From contig JAAZMM010000044.1 in assembly GCA_012798805.1 (NCBI GenBank), positions 22,392-86,391 on the forward strand: a stretch of DNA of 64,000 nucleotides, read 5' to 3'. Of this stretch, positions 8,422-15,828 are shown piece by piece. This stretch comes from Bacteroidales bacterium (GTDB lineage Bacteria > Bacteroidota > Bacteroidia > Bacteroidales > UBA932). Position numbers and translations under genes: made by a program. The first letter of the stretch is position 1, and each line of letters begins with the position of its first letter. Under the pieces are notes generated by a model. It saw nothing but the letters and a program-made list of their open reading frames with translations. It was not told the origin of the DNA and did no database searches.

Positions 8422-10185
8422 CTAAATAGTGTCAAGTCCGAGAGTTTTCTTGAGCTCGCGGTACTCTTCGGATGTCTTCTGCAAATAGTTTGCCTTGTCG
8501 GAAGGCATATATAATTTTTGGGAGTTTTCCTGATCGGAAACCTCTTCCAAAACCACCTCAAGACGAAGTGAAGGATGATCTATGCGTTCCTTGACGAATG
8601 ATTCAAGACGCGAAAGAAAATGACGGTCAATGTACTCCTTCTGCGTTATATTGCTGACTTTGAAAGTAACGACTGAGCGCGATTCATCAATCTGCGGATT
8701 GCCCTTTGCAAGGGCGGCAGAGAGGTTGGGAGAACGGGATTCACTGGCCACCAGTGCTTCCCATACGCTCTTGAGATTCTCCTCATTGAGAGCCACTTTC
8801 TCTATCTCCGGCGCAAACTCCATCTGTTTTGAGGCTCCGGATTTAACTTGTTTCATCACATTTTTGATAGAAAGAGTTGAGGGACCCGGGGTGCGGGAAG
8901 TAGTTGATAGTTTGGAGTCTGTAGTGTGTAGTTCTGAGTTCTGAGTTTCGGGTTGCGGGGTGCTGGTTGCAGGTTGCGCGGTAGGAGCGGTCGGAGAGGG
9001 CTGGGGAGCAGCGGGTTGAGCTACCGGAGCGACCTGTGGCGCTACTTGTACCGTAGGAGCAGCCTGAACGGTAGCTTGTGCGACTGCGGGAGCTGCCATT
9101 ATACGGGATATTTTAAGCAATGCAAACTCTATCAACAACCTGGGATTGCCACTCTGGCGATAAGAAACCTCACATTCGGTAGTGACTTCGAGTGCCTCAT
9201 AGAGAAATTTCGCCGGACATTGCGCAGAGAGCTCTCTGTATCTTTGAGCCACCGAAGGTGCAAGCTCGAGAAGTGACTGCGATGCATCATGTTTGCAAAC
9301 AAGCAGGTCACGAAAATGATTGCTTAGACCTGAAACAAAGTGGAGCGCATTGAATCCTTTTGAAAGTATCTCGTCAAAAGTAAGGAATGTCGCTGCGTAG
9401 TCGCCTTTCAGAAAGTCTGCGGTTAGCCTAAAGTAATATTCGTAATCCAGAACGTTGAGGTTGTGGATCACCTGCTCATAACTCACCTCATGACCGCAGA
9501 AAGCTACGGTCTGGTCAAAAAGTGTGAGAGCATCACGCATTGCACCGTCGGCTTTTTGGGCAATGATATGGAGAGTGTCATCCCCTATGGTTACCTGCTC
9601 CTTTTGAGCTATGTCCTTGAGATTGCGCACTATATTCTCTACTGATATACGATTGAAGTCATAAGTCTGACATCTGGAAAGAATAGTTGGGAGAATCTTG
9701 TGCTTTTCAGTAGTAGCAAGGATAAAAATCGCATAGGATGGTGGCTCTTCGAGAGTCTTGAGAAAGGCATTGAAGGCCTGTTGCGAGAGCATGTGAACCT
9801 CGTCTATGATATAGACGCTGTATTTTCCTATTTGAGGCGGAATGCGGACCTTGTCGGTAAGATTGCGGATATCATCTACGGAATTATTGGATGCGGCATC
9901 CAACTCATGTATGCTATATGAGCGCCCTTCGGCAAATGAGAGACAAGATTCACAAACACCACAGGGCACCAGATCGTCCGAGAGGTTGGAGCAGTTGATA
10001 GTCTTTGCAAAAATCCTGGCAGCACTGGTTTTTCCCACTCCACGCGGACCGCAGAATAGGTATGCATGCGCCAGCTGATTTCTGATAATGGAATTCTTAA
10101 GGGTCCGGGCAATGTTTTCCTGGCCAATTAGCGAATCGAAATCATTCGGTCTGTATTTACGTGCAGATACTATGAACTGTCCCAT
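8422..10185 (-). CDS. dnaX: DNA polymerase III subunits gamma/tau
   Basis: Clamp-loader ATPase of the replicative polymerase. The 587-aa protein has Walker A GPRGVGKTS (46-54), a zinc module (Cys65, Cys75, Cys78, Cys81), IIDEVHMLS, sensor 1 ATTEKHKILPTILSRC and domain III to about residue 365. Residues about 370-445 are a low-complexity Ala/Pro/Gln/Ser/Thr linker, and a DnaX tail domain follows. The linker part at about 400-433 is encoded by DNA that resembles the intergenic repeats of this window (see 8886-8985). I see no obvious slippery frameshift signal and did not assign a separate gamma product. It heads the dnaX-lptB unit and is divergent from the M16 peptidase gene. Confidence 0.96.
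   Translation of the reverse strand: MGQFIVSARKYRPNDFDSLIGQENIARTLKNSIIRNQLAHAYLFCGPRGVGKTSAARIFAKTINCSNLSDDLVPCGVCESCLSFAEGRSYSIHELDAASNNSVDDIRNLTDKVRIPPQIGKYSVYIIDEVHMLSQQAFNAFLKTLEEPPSYAIFILATTEKHKILPTILSRCQTYDFNRISVENIVRNLKDIAQKEQVTIGDDTLHIIAQKADGAMRDALTLFDQTVAFCGHEVSYEQVIHNLNVLDYEYYFRLTADFLKGDYAATFLTFDEILSKGFNALHFVSGLSNHFRDLLVCKHDASQSLLELAPSVAQRYRELSAQCPAKFLYEALEVTTECEVSYRQSGNPRLLIEFALLKISRIMAAPAVAQATVQAAPTVQVAPQVAPVAQPAAPQPSPTAPTAQPATSTPQPETQNSELHTTDSKLSTTSRTPGPSTLSIKNVMKQVKSGASKQMEFAPEIEKVALNEENLKSVWEALVASESRSPNLSAALAKGNPQIDESRSVVTFKVSNITQKEYIDRHFLSRLESFVKERIDHPSLRLEVVLEEVSDQENSQKLYMPSDKANYLQKTSEEYRELKKTLGLDTI
8886..8985 (-). repeat. Intergenic-type degenerate repeat inside dnaX
   Basis: In the dnaX coding direction this stretch contains AACTACACACTAC (8921-8933), CTCAGAACTCAGAACT-type units and GCACCCCGCAAC-type units. 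The same words build the intergenic repeats at 5485, 42655 and 58259; for example the plus-strand string GTTGCGGGGTGC occurs at 8952-8963 and at 58274-58285. It keeps the reading frame and encodes the Thr/Ser/Gln-rich linker at residues about 400-433. Confidence 0.7.
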
Positions 10186-10219
10186 ATTATGTCTCTACGA
10201 TAGGTATTGAGTAATTTCA

Positions 10220-10227
10220 CAAAAATA
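10220..10227 (-). promoter_or_regulatory. Candidate -7 element for dnaX
   Basis: TATTTTTG on the minus strand, 34 bases before the dnaX ATG. The nearest TTTG upstream is about 26 bases away, longer than the usual spacing. Confidence 0.35.
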
Positions 10228-10238
10228 GGAATAATTTA

Positions 10239-10246
10239 TAACTTTG
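10239..10246 (+). promoter_or_regulatory. Candidate -7 element for the M16 peptidase operon
   Basis: TAACTTTG followed by C, 20 bases before the peptidase ATG at 10267, a perfect TAnnTTTG. No clear -33 TTG lies at the expected distance. It would give a leader of about 15 bases. Confidence 0.5.
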
Positions 10247-10266
10247 CGCCACTCAAAAGAGAATAG

Positions 10267-11529
10267 ATGGATAATTCTTCGCAAAATATATATATAAAAA
10301 CACTTCCCTCCGGAATCAAATTTGCCTTCAAACGCTCACTTTCACCGGTAGCCTATTGCACGCTCAATATCCGCTCCGGGACGCGTCACGAACCGGAAGA
10401 ACTTCCCGGTACTGCCCATTTTGCGGAACACATGCTCTTTAAAGGCACTTCAAAACATTGCCAGCGCGAGATCAACAACCGTCTGGAGCGCCTGGGAGGT
10501 GAACTTAATGCATTTACCACCAAAGAAGAGACGGTAGTTCATGCCACAACTCTCAAGGAAGACATCGGCAAGTCGGCAGATCTGCTTTTTGAAATAGTAC
10601 TCAGTTCTACATTTCCTGAAAAGGAACTCATCAAAGAACGCTCTGTAATCATTGATGAAATCAATATGTACAAAGATTCTCCTGCCGAGAAGATCTATGA
10701 TGACTTCGAAGAGCTTCTCTTCGGCAACCATCCTCTATCAAGATCCATTTTGGGAGATGCAAAAAGTCTTAAAAAAATATCTACAACAGATCTGCGGGAT
10801 TATGCCAAATCGAGATTCACTCCATCTGCCCTTTGTTTCACCGCAGTAGCTGATATGGAGCCTGAAATTGTCGCTAAAATGGTAGAAAAGGCCATTTCAC
10901 GCCATTTTGACGGATCAGTAAAGAGCAAAACGTCCCAACAAGTTAATTCCTCCAATAGATCTTCACTTGATATCGGTGAAATATTTCACAAAGAAATCTC
11001 GCGCAGAAACCATCAGGCCCACTGCATCATAGGTAGCAGCGCCTACTCGCTCTATGACAAGAATCGTCTTGCTCTCCTGTTGCTCTGCAACATGCTGGGC
11101 GGTCCCTCCTCCAACTCGCGTCTCAACCAAAGACTCAGGGAGCGCTCCGCACTGGTATATGCGGTAGAATCGTCATACACTCAATATTCGGACACCGGCA
11201 CCTTCGCTATATATTTCGGATGTGATAAAGGGGATGTGGAAAAATGTCTATCTTTAACCGACAAAGAGATCGGATTTTTCCGTGACGGCCGGCTCAGCGA
11301 AGCACAGCTTAGCTCAGCCAAAAAGCAACTTCTCGGACAACATGCCATCTCCTCGGACAATGGCGAAGTGCAGGCTCTCTCCATGGGCAAAAGCCTTCTC
11401 TCTTACGGCAACGTAATGCCCGACAGTGAGATAATTCGCCTGATAAAGGAGATCACTACTGAAGATATCCGTAGTGTAGCATATGAGGTGCTGGCCCCCG
11501 AACGACTCTCGACTCTCATATACAGATAA
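10267..11529 (+). CDS. M16 family zinc peptidase (PqqL/processing-peptidase-like)
   Basis: A 420-aa single-chain M16B peptidase. The inverted zinc motif HFAEH is at 51-55 (His51, Glu54, His55), and the second metal Glu probably lies in the ERSVIIDEINMYKD helix near 125-140. The second half carries the non-catalytic M16 C domain (LLCNMLGGPSSNSRLNQRLRE, ALVYAVESSYTQYSDTGTFAIYFG). No signal peptide is seen, so a cytoplasmic role in peptide processing or breakdown is likely; the substrate is unknown. Six bases separate it from the O-methyltransferase gene, so they probably share an mRNA from the promoter at 10239. Confidence 0.9.
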   Translation: MDNSSQNIYIKTLPSGIKFAFKRSLSPVAYCTLNIRSGTRHEPEELPGTAHFAEHMLFKGTSKHCQREINNRLERLGGELNAFTTKEETVVHATTLKEDIGKSADLLFEIVLSSTFPEKELIKERSVIIDEINMYKDSPAEKIYDDFEELLFGNHPLSRSILGDAKSLKKISTTDLRDYAKSRFTPSALCFTAVADMEPEIVAKMVEKAISRHFDGSVKSKTSQQVNSSNRSSLDIGEIFHKEISRRNHQAHCIIGSSAYSLYDKNRLALLLLCNMLGGPSSNSRLNQRLRERSALVYAVESSYTQYSDTGTFAIYFGCDKGDVEKCLSLTDKEIGFFRDGRLSEAQLSSAKKQLLGQHAISSDNGEVQALSMGKSLLSYGNVMPDSEIIRLIKEITTEDIRSVAYEVLAPERLSTLIYR

Positions 11530-11535
11530 CTGAAA

Positions 11536-12165
11536 ATGGACCTCTTGGAGAAATATCTTATTGCACACTCCACACCTCAGAGCGAGGAACTTATCTGGCT
11601 TACGCGCCAGACGCACCTTAGGACCAACCGTGGCCGGATGCTTTCCGGACCCATTCTCGGTAAATTTTTGGAAATGGTCACTAAAATGATCTCTCCCTCC
11701 AGAGTCCTCGAGATAGGAACATTTACAGGTTACTCTACTATTGCCATTTCACGCGGACTTGCCCCCGGCGGCACCATTGATACCATAGAAATTAATGATG
11801 AACTCGAAGATCTCATTCGCGAAGCTTACGACAAAGCGGGTATTACAGAGAGAGTAAGACTTATCTTCGGAGATGTACTCCAACTGCTTCCAACACTCAA
11901 AGAGGGCTACGACTTTATATTTTTGGATGCCAATAAACGAGAATATCCCCGCTATTATGAAGCAGCTATCGGATTGCTCCGTAGCGGAGGCTTCATTCTG
12001 GCGGATAATGTGCTCTGGGACGGCAAGGTATATGAAGATTCCCCTTCAACGGATCCACAGACACGTGGCATCCTCGAATTTAACCGTATCGTAGCTGAAG
12101 ATCCCCGGGTGGAAAATGTCATCATACCTCTGCGTGACGGCATCAATATCATTAGAAAACTCTAA
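11536..12165 (+). CDS. SAM-dependent O-methyltransferase (caffeoyl-CoA/catechol type)
   Basis: A 209-aa class I methyltransferase. The SAM-binding strand and glycine loop are VLEIGTFTGYSTIAIS (about 56-71), followed by DTIEINDELEDL (adenosine-binding acidic residue), VRLIFGDVLQLLP and the metal-binding region FIFLDANKREYPRYYE, with LADNVLWDGKVYEDS near the C-terminus. These are the motifs of the Methyltransf_3 / COMT-like family, which methylates small hydroxylated substrates or, in TrmR-type members, a tRNA uridine. Substrate not determinable here. Lies between the M16 peptidase gene and mscL. Confidence 0.88.
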   Translation: MDLLEKYLIAHSTPQSEELIWLTRQTHLRTNRGRMLSGPILGKFLEMVTKMISPSRVLEIGTFTGYSTIAISRGLAPGGTIDTIEINDELEDLIREAYDKAGITERVRLIFGDVLQLLPTLKEGYDFIFLDANKREYPRYYEAAIGLLRSGGFILADNVLWDGKVYEDSPSTDPQTRGILEFNRIVAEDPRVENVIIPLRDGINIIRKL

Positions 12166-12198
12166 AAAACAATATCAACTTTACAAAACTCATCAGTT

Positions 12199-12666
12199 AT
12201 GTCAAAATTTATTAAAGAATTCAAAGAATTCGCAATGAAAGGCAATGTGATGGATATGGCAATCGGTGTTGTTATCGGTGCTGCTTTCGGAGCAATCGTT
12301 ACTTCACTAGTAGCTGATCTTATCATGCCACTCATCAGCTGGGCGACCGGTGGACTGGACTTCTCAGATTGGAGAATAACCCTTCGTGCCGCCATAGAGG
12401 CTACTGAAACCACCGATGCAGTAGAAGGCCTCTACATTAGCTACGGTAACTTTATCAATGTGCTCTTTAACTTTATCATCATTGCGCTCTCAATTTTCCT
12501 TGTAATAAAGGGAATAAACAAGATGTCCAACAGATTTGAGTCTGAAAAGGCTAAAAAAGAGAGAGAAGAGGCCGAAGCTAAAGCAAAAGCAGAAGCAGAA
12601 GCTCCGGCTCCCGAAAGCGAGGAGGTGAAAATATTGAAAGAAATCCGCGACGCACTCAAAAAATGA
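12199..12666 (+). CDS. mscL: Large-conductance mechanosensitive channel
   Basis: A 155-aa inner-membrane protein that opens under membrane tension to release solutes after hypo-osmotic shock. The start SKFIKEFKEFAMKGNVMDMAIGVVIGAAFGAIVTSLV is the MscL N-terminal helix and TM1 (about 17-45); TM2 is FINVLFNFIIIALSIFLVIKGI (about 86-108). The cytoplasmic tail is a charged KAKKEREEAEAKAKAEAEA helix ending EEVKILKEIRDALK. It follows the methyltransferase gene by 33 bases and is convergent with the M23 gene, 8 bases apart. Confidence 0.97.
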   Translation: MSKFIKEFKEFAMKGNVMDMAIGVVIGAAFGAIVTSLVADLIMPLISWATGGLDFSDWRITLRAAIEATETTDAVEGLYISYGNFINVLFNFIIIALSIFLVIKGINKMSNRFESEKAKKEREEAEAKAKAEAEAPAPESEEVKILKEIRDALKK

Positions 12667-12674
12667 TCTGCAGA

Positions 12675-13970
12675 TCAAAGCAGATCCAGCACATAATCGC
12701 GGTAATATTGACTGGTAACGAAATTCGAGGCAAGGTGGCGAAGCGAGTCACGACAAGCCTCGAATTTTGCTTTATTAGCCTCTTTTATCGGCTCTGCCGG
12801 AGGTGACTCCATTTTGAGCGGATTGATTGGTGTTCCGTTTTTCCAAACCCTAAAGTCGAGATGGGGGCCGGTGGACATCCCCGTGCTACCGACATAACCG
12901 ATAACCTGGCCCTGAGAAACCCTGGAGCCCACTTTCAGGCCGGAGGCATACTTTGACAAATGAAGATAAGCGGTCGTATAGACAGAGTTGTGACGAATTT
13001 TCACAGTATTACCGCCCCCTCCTTTGTAACCCTTTTCTATCACCACTCCATCTCCAATGGTAAGTACCGGAGTGCCGGTCGGGGCTGCATAATCGACACC
13101 CGTGTGAGGCCTGACTACCCGGGTAATAGGATGTCTTCTGGCATAGGAAAATCCCGAACTTATCCTCGAGAAATATTTCAAAGGACATTTTAGAAAAGAT
13201 TTCCTCATACTCTCCCCGTCGGTATTCCAGTAACGGTTGGAAGTGCCTTCTTCTTCAAAATAGAGACACTCTATAGACTTGCCGCCACTTGTAAAGGTCG
13301 AAAACCATACTTCACCTATATCGATTGCCTCTCCATCACAAGAGTATTCATTGTAGAGCACTTTGAACGAGTCACCCTTCTGCAATCCGAAAAAATCAAC
13401 ACTCCAGGCATATATTTCAGATAGTTTTATTGCCAATAGCGGTGAAGCACCTGCATCCTGAATATCATTCCATAGAGAAGAAGAGATCTCCACTTCTACA
13501 TATTTCTGCTCCACATCCACTTGCTTTTGCACAAGCGATACGGCAAGGGTATCACGCAGATCGAAAACTACTGCAGAGAGATTGTCCTTCTGATAAACAA
13601 AAAAATCGGGAGCCTCGCCCTCGGCAGGGAGATAAGCATAATAGGGCTGCCCCGTCTTGAAAGCAGTCGCATCAAAGATACCCCGTGATTTGGAGACCAG
13701 ATCATTGACCTTGCCGAGAGGTACTCCGAAACCATTGAGTACTGTAGAAAAATAGTCCCTTGCTCCCACCTTGCCTTCCACCACTATATATTTGTCCTGC
13801 GGAATCCCGAAATAATCTGTTGAGACCTCCTCTACCCAATGCTCCTGTTCCGAAATCTCATCGGATGCTCCATTTCCATTACACGCAGCCAATAATACCA
13901 CAAAAATCATCAATACCGCCAATCCGGGCAGCACTCTTGTAAATTCGCCTTTATATCTCACTTTACGCAT
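12675..13970 (-). CDS. M23 (LytM) family peptidase, lipoprotein
   Basis: Probable envelope peptidoglycan endopeptidase or regulator. From the ATG at 13968-13970 the 431-aa protein starts MRKVRYKGEF and has a lipobox VVLLAAC with Cys30; an upstream start at 14090 would lie within the mraZ promoter region and bury the signal. A substrate-occluding N-terminal region covers about 40-260, then the LytM domain: His289-x3-Asp293 (HTGVD), TAYLHL with His337, and GPHLDF with His370 and Asp372. The usual H-x-H is H-x-D here, so the third zinc ligand is aspartate. It is divergent from the dcw cluster, which suits a role in cell-wall remodelling. Confidence 0.9.
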   Translation of the reverse strand: MRKVRYKGEFTRVLPGLAVLMIFVVLLAACNGNGASDEISEQEHWVEEVSTDYFGIPQDKYIVVEGKVGARDYFSTVLNGFGVPLGKVNDLVSKSRGIFDATAFKTGQPYYAYLPAEGEAPDFFVYQKDNLSAVVFDLRDTLAVSLVQKQVDVEQKYVEVEISSSLWNDIQDAGASPLLAIKLSEIYAWSVDFFGLQKGDSFKVLYNEYSCDGEAIDIGEVWFSTFTSGGKSIECLYFEEEGTSNRYWNTDGESMRKSFLKCPLKYFSRISSGFSYARRHPITRVVRPHTGVDYAAPTGTPVLTIGDGVVIEKGYKGGGGNTVKIRHNSVYTTAYLHLSKYASGLKVGSRVSQGQVIGYVGSTGMSTGPHLDFRVWKNGTPINPLKMESPPAEPIKEANKAKFEACRDSLRHLASNFVTSQYYRDYVLDLL

Positions 13971-14030
13971 CTTTTTACTCTTAATTTTCCCGCAAGTTAA
14001 CCATTTTTCAACACTCTGTTGATATTTTTG

Positions 14031-14065
14031 TGGAAAAATTTGTAAAAATTTGTAAAAAAGTGGAA
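14031..14065 (+). promoter_or_regulatory. Putative MraZ operator: four 10-bp-phased boxes
   Basis: TGGAA, TGTAA, TGTAA and TGGAA begin at 14031, 14041, 14051 and 14061, exactly 10 bases apart with 5-base A/T spacers. MraZ is known to bind short G-containing direct repeats with this phasing upstream of its own operon. The boxes cover the -33 region of the dcw promoter, so binding could repress it. Assignment is by pattern only. Confidence 0.6.
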
Positions 14066-14082
14066 AACTATTATTACTTTTG
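14049..14082 (+). promoter_or_regulatory. Promoter of the dcw (mraZ) operon
   Basis: TTTG (14049-14052), 22 bases, then TACTTTTG (14075-14082), a good Bacteroidota promoter. It is 39 bases before the mraZ ATG and overlaps the phased boxes at 14031-14065. Confidence 0.65.
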
Positions 14083-14121
14083 CAAAACACATCATATAAA
14101 CAACTATACTATCACATTTGA

Positions 14122-14568
14122 ATGGCAAAGTTTATCGGCGAATATAAAGCAAAAGTTGACGACAAGGGGAGGTTAATCTTCCCCTCTGCCTTCAAATCCG
14201 CTATGGGTAGCGGAGCCGACCTGCGCTTTGTCATAAAAAAATCCCTGTTTTCCGAGTGTCTCGAGATGTATGAATATGCTGAGTGGGAAAGGGAGTCTGA
14301 GGAGGTCAGAAGCCGTCTCAACTTCTTCAACCGCGAGCACGCTGTTTTTTGGAGAGAATATATGCGTGGCAGCCATGTTGTGGAGCCCGACGAGAAACTT
14401 GGCAGGATCTCCATCCCAAAGGAAATGCTCGACTCTGTCGGAATCCTGAAGGATGTGATATTCTTTGGCAACAATCACAAGATCGAGGTCTGGGCTAAGG
14501 AGAAACTCGAAGCCCAGCAGCTCGACAGTGATGCCTTTGTTGCACTTGCTGAAAAGATTCTGGGCTAG
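14122..14568 (+). CDS. mraZ: Division/cell wall cluster transcriptional repressor MraZ
   Basis: A 148-aa protein with two SpoVT/AbrB-like DNA-binding halves: FIGEYKAKVDDKGRLIFPSAF (4-24) and SHVVEPDEKLGRISIPKEML (about 81-100). MraZ forms ring oligomers that bind repeats upstream of its own operon and lower dcw expression. It is first in the cluster and sits below the candidate operator at 14031-14065. The gap to rsmH is 18 bases and holds a strong Shine-Dalgarno sequence. Confidence 0.95.
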   Translation: MAKFIGEYKAKVDDKGRLIFPSAFKSAMGSGADLRFVIKKSLFSECLEMYEYAEWERESEEVRSRLNFFNREHAVFWREYMRGSHVVEPDEKLGRISIPKEMLDSVGILKDVIFFGNNHKIEVWAKEKLEAQQLDSDAFVALAEKILG

Positions 14569-14573
14569 AAAAG

Positions 14574-14583
14574 AAGGAGGTGA
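14574..14583 (+). promoter_or_regulatory. Strong Shine-Dalgarno sequence before rsmH
   Basis: AAGGAGGTGA ends 3 bases before the ATG at 14587 (core GGAGG 6 bases away). It is a full complement to the common 16S rRNA 3' end, which is unusual in Bacteroidota, where such sites are depleted. Confidence 0.75.
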
Positions 14584-14586
14584 GAG

Positions 14587-15489
14587 ATGTCAGCCTACCA
14601 TATACCTGTGTTACTGGAGGAGAGCGTGTCAGCTCTGGCAGTAAAAGAGAGTGGGATCTATGTTGATGCCACTTTCGGGGGCGGAGGTCACAGCAGGGCT
14701 ATTCTCGAGCGTCTAGGCAGCAAGGGTCGCCTGATGGTATTTGATAAGGACTACGAGGCTTTTGCAAATTTGCCTGACGACGATAGAGTTATCGCAGTCA
14801 ACAACAATTTCCGGTTTATCCACAACTATGTGAGATACCATGGTTTTGACAAGGTGGATGGAATAATAGCCGACCTGGGGGTTTCCTCCCATCAATTCGA
14901 CACAAGTGAGCGGGGGTTTTCCTTTAGATTTAACGCTCCGTTGGATATGAGGATGAATCTGGAAGCGAGAAAAAGTGCGAAAGATATTTTAAATAGTTAT
15001 ACGTTAGAAGAACTGGAAAAGGTCTTCAGAGTCTATGGGGAGGTAGGTGAGAGCAGAAAGGTAGCAGATCTTATATGCAGGGCCAGGGAGGTCACTCCCA
15101 TAGAGACAACCGAAGATTTGGGCAGAGCCTTAGAAAGCGTTCTGCCCAAATTTTCAGAACACAAATTCCTCGCCAGGATCTATCAGGCGCTTAGGATTGA
15201 AACCAATGATGAATTGCGTGACCTGGAGGGATTGATGAAGGGAGTTGTGCGTTCACTTAAAAGCGGAGGCATAGTTTCAATTATCAGTTATCACTCCCTT
15301 GAGGATAGGATAGTGAAGAATTTTCTCAAATCCGGCAATGTGACCGGCAGGATTGAAAAAGACCTGAAAGGGCATGGCTCCTCCCCTTTCGAACTGGTCA
15401 ACAAAAAGCCGATCCTCCCCGGTGAAGATGAAATTGCCGGCAACACCCGCGCCAGGAGCGCTAAACTCAGGATTGCTAAAAGGAGATAG
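14587..15489 (+). CDS. rsmH: 16S rRNA (cytosine(1402)-N4)-methyltransferase
   Basis: Also called MraW. Methylates N4 of C1402 in the decoding centre of 16S rRNA. The 300-aa protein starts MSAYHIPVLLEESVSAL and has the SAM loop VDATFGGGGHSRAIL (about 26-40), FDKDYEAF, ADLGVSSHQFDTSERGFSFRFNAPLDMRM (split conserved block near 98-126), an ARIYQALRIETNDEL helix and the C-terminal SYHSLEDRIVK motif. Second gene of the dcw cluster; 3 bases separate it from the ftsL-like gene. Confidence 0.97.
   Translation: MSAYHIPVLLEESVSALAVKESGIYVDATFGGGGHSRAILERLGSKGRLMVFDKDYEAFANLPDDDRVIAVNNNFRFIHNYVRYHGFDKVDGIIADLGVSSHQFDTSERGFSFRFNAPLDMRMNLEARKSAKDILNSYTLEELEKVFRVYGEVGESRKVADLICRAREVTPIETTEDLGRALESVLPKFSEHKFLARIYQALRIETNDELRDLEGLMKGVVRSLKSGGIVSIISYHSLEDRIVKNFLKSGNVTGRIEKDLKGHGSSPFELVNKKPILPGEDEIAGNTRARSAKLRIAKRR
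15478..15485 (+). promoter_or_regulatory. Shine-Dalgarno-like site before ftsL
   Basis: AAAGGAGA, which overlaps the last codons and stop of rsmH and lies 7-8 bases before the ftsL ATG at 15493. Confidence 0.5.
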
Positions 15490-15492
15490 GAT

Positions 15493-15825
15493 ATGGGACT
15501 GAGAAGAAATATCATAGATAAGATCACTTCGTTTTTTAGTGGATCTTTTATATTAAAAAGAAGACTTGACAGATTTCTTTGGTTCTTCATCTATATATTT
15601 ATCCTGCTCGTGCTCTTTATCAGCTGGAATCTCTATATCGAGAGCAGACTGGTTAAAATCGAAAAAAACTCGGCTATCATCAAGGATCTCGAGATCAACC
15701 ACCAGCAACGCTCCCTGGAGCTTGTGGCCCTTGACTACAAGCCAGAAGTAGAAAAAATGTTACAGAATTTCGGTTCAAAGCTACAGGATCCGACCGACCC
15801 GCCTATAAGAGTAAAAGGAGAGTAA
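15493..15825 (+). CDS. ftsL: FtsL-like cell division membrane protein
   Basis: A 110-aa bitopic protein: basic N-terminal tail, one membrane helix (about 28-48, rich in Phe, Ile and Leu), then a periplasmic segment ESRLVKIEKNSAIIKDLEINHQQRSLELVALDY that is predicted to form a short coiled coil. Size, topology and position between rsmH and ftsI are those of FtsL in Bacteroidota; sequence similarity within this family is low, so the name relies strongly on context. It would join FtsQ and other divisome parts to activate FtsW/FtsI. Confidence 0.8.
   Translation: MGLRRNIIDKITSFFSGSFILKRRLDRFLWFFIYIFILLVLFISWNLYIESRLVKIEKNSAIIKDLEINHQQRSLELVALDYKPEVEKMLQNFGSKLQDPTDPPIRVKGE
15814..15820 (+). promoter_or_regulatory. 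Shine-Dalgarno-like site before ftsI
   Basis: AAAGGAG in the last codons of the ftsL-like gene, 8 bases before the ftsI ATG at 15829. Confidence 0.45.
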
Positions 15826-15828
15826 AAA

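Noticed and set aside
12663-12678. Palindrome GATCTGCAGATC between mscL and the M23 gene
   Set aside because: Only 12 bases, no T-tract, partly within stop codons; expected by chance in 64 kb.
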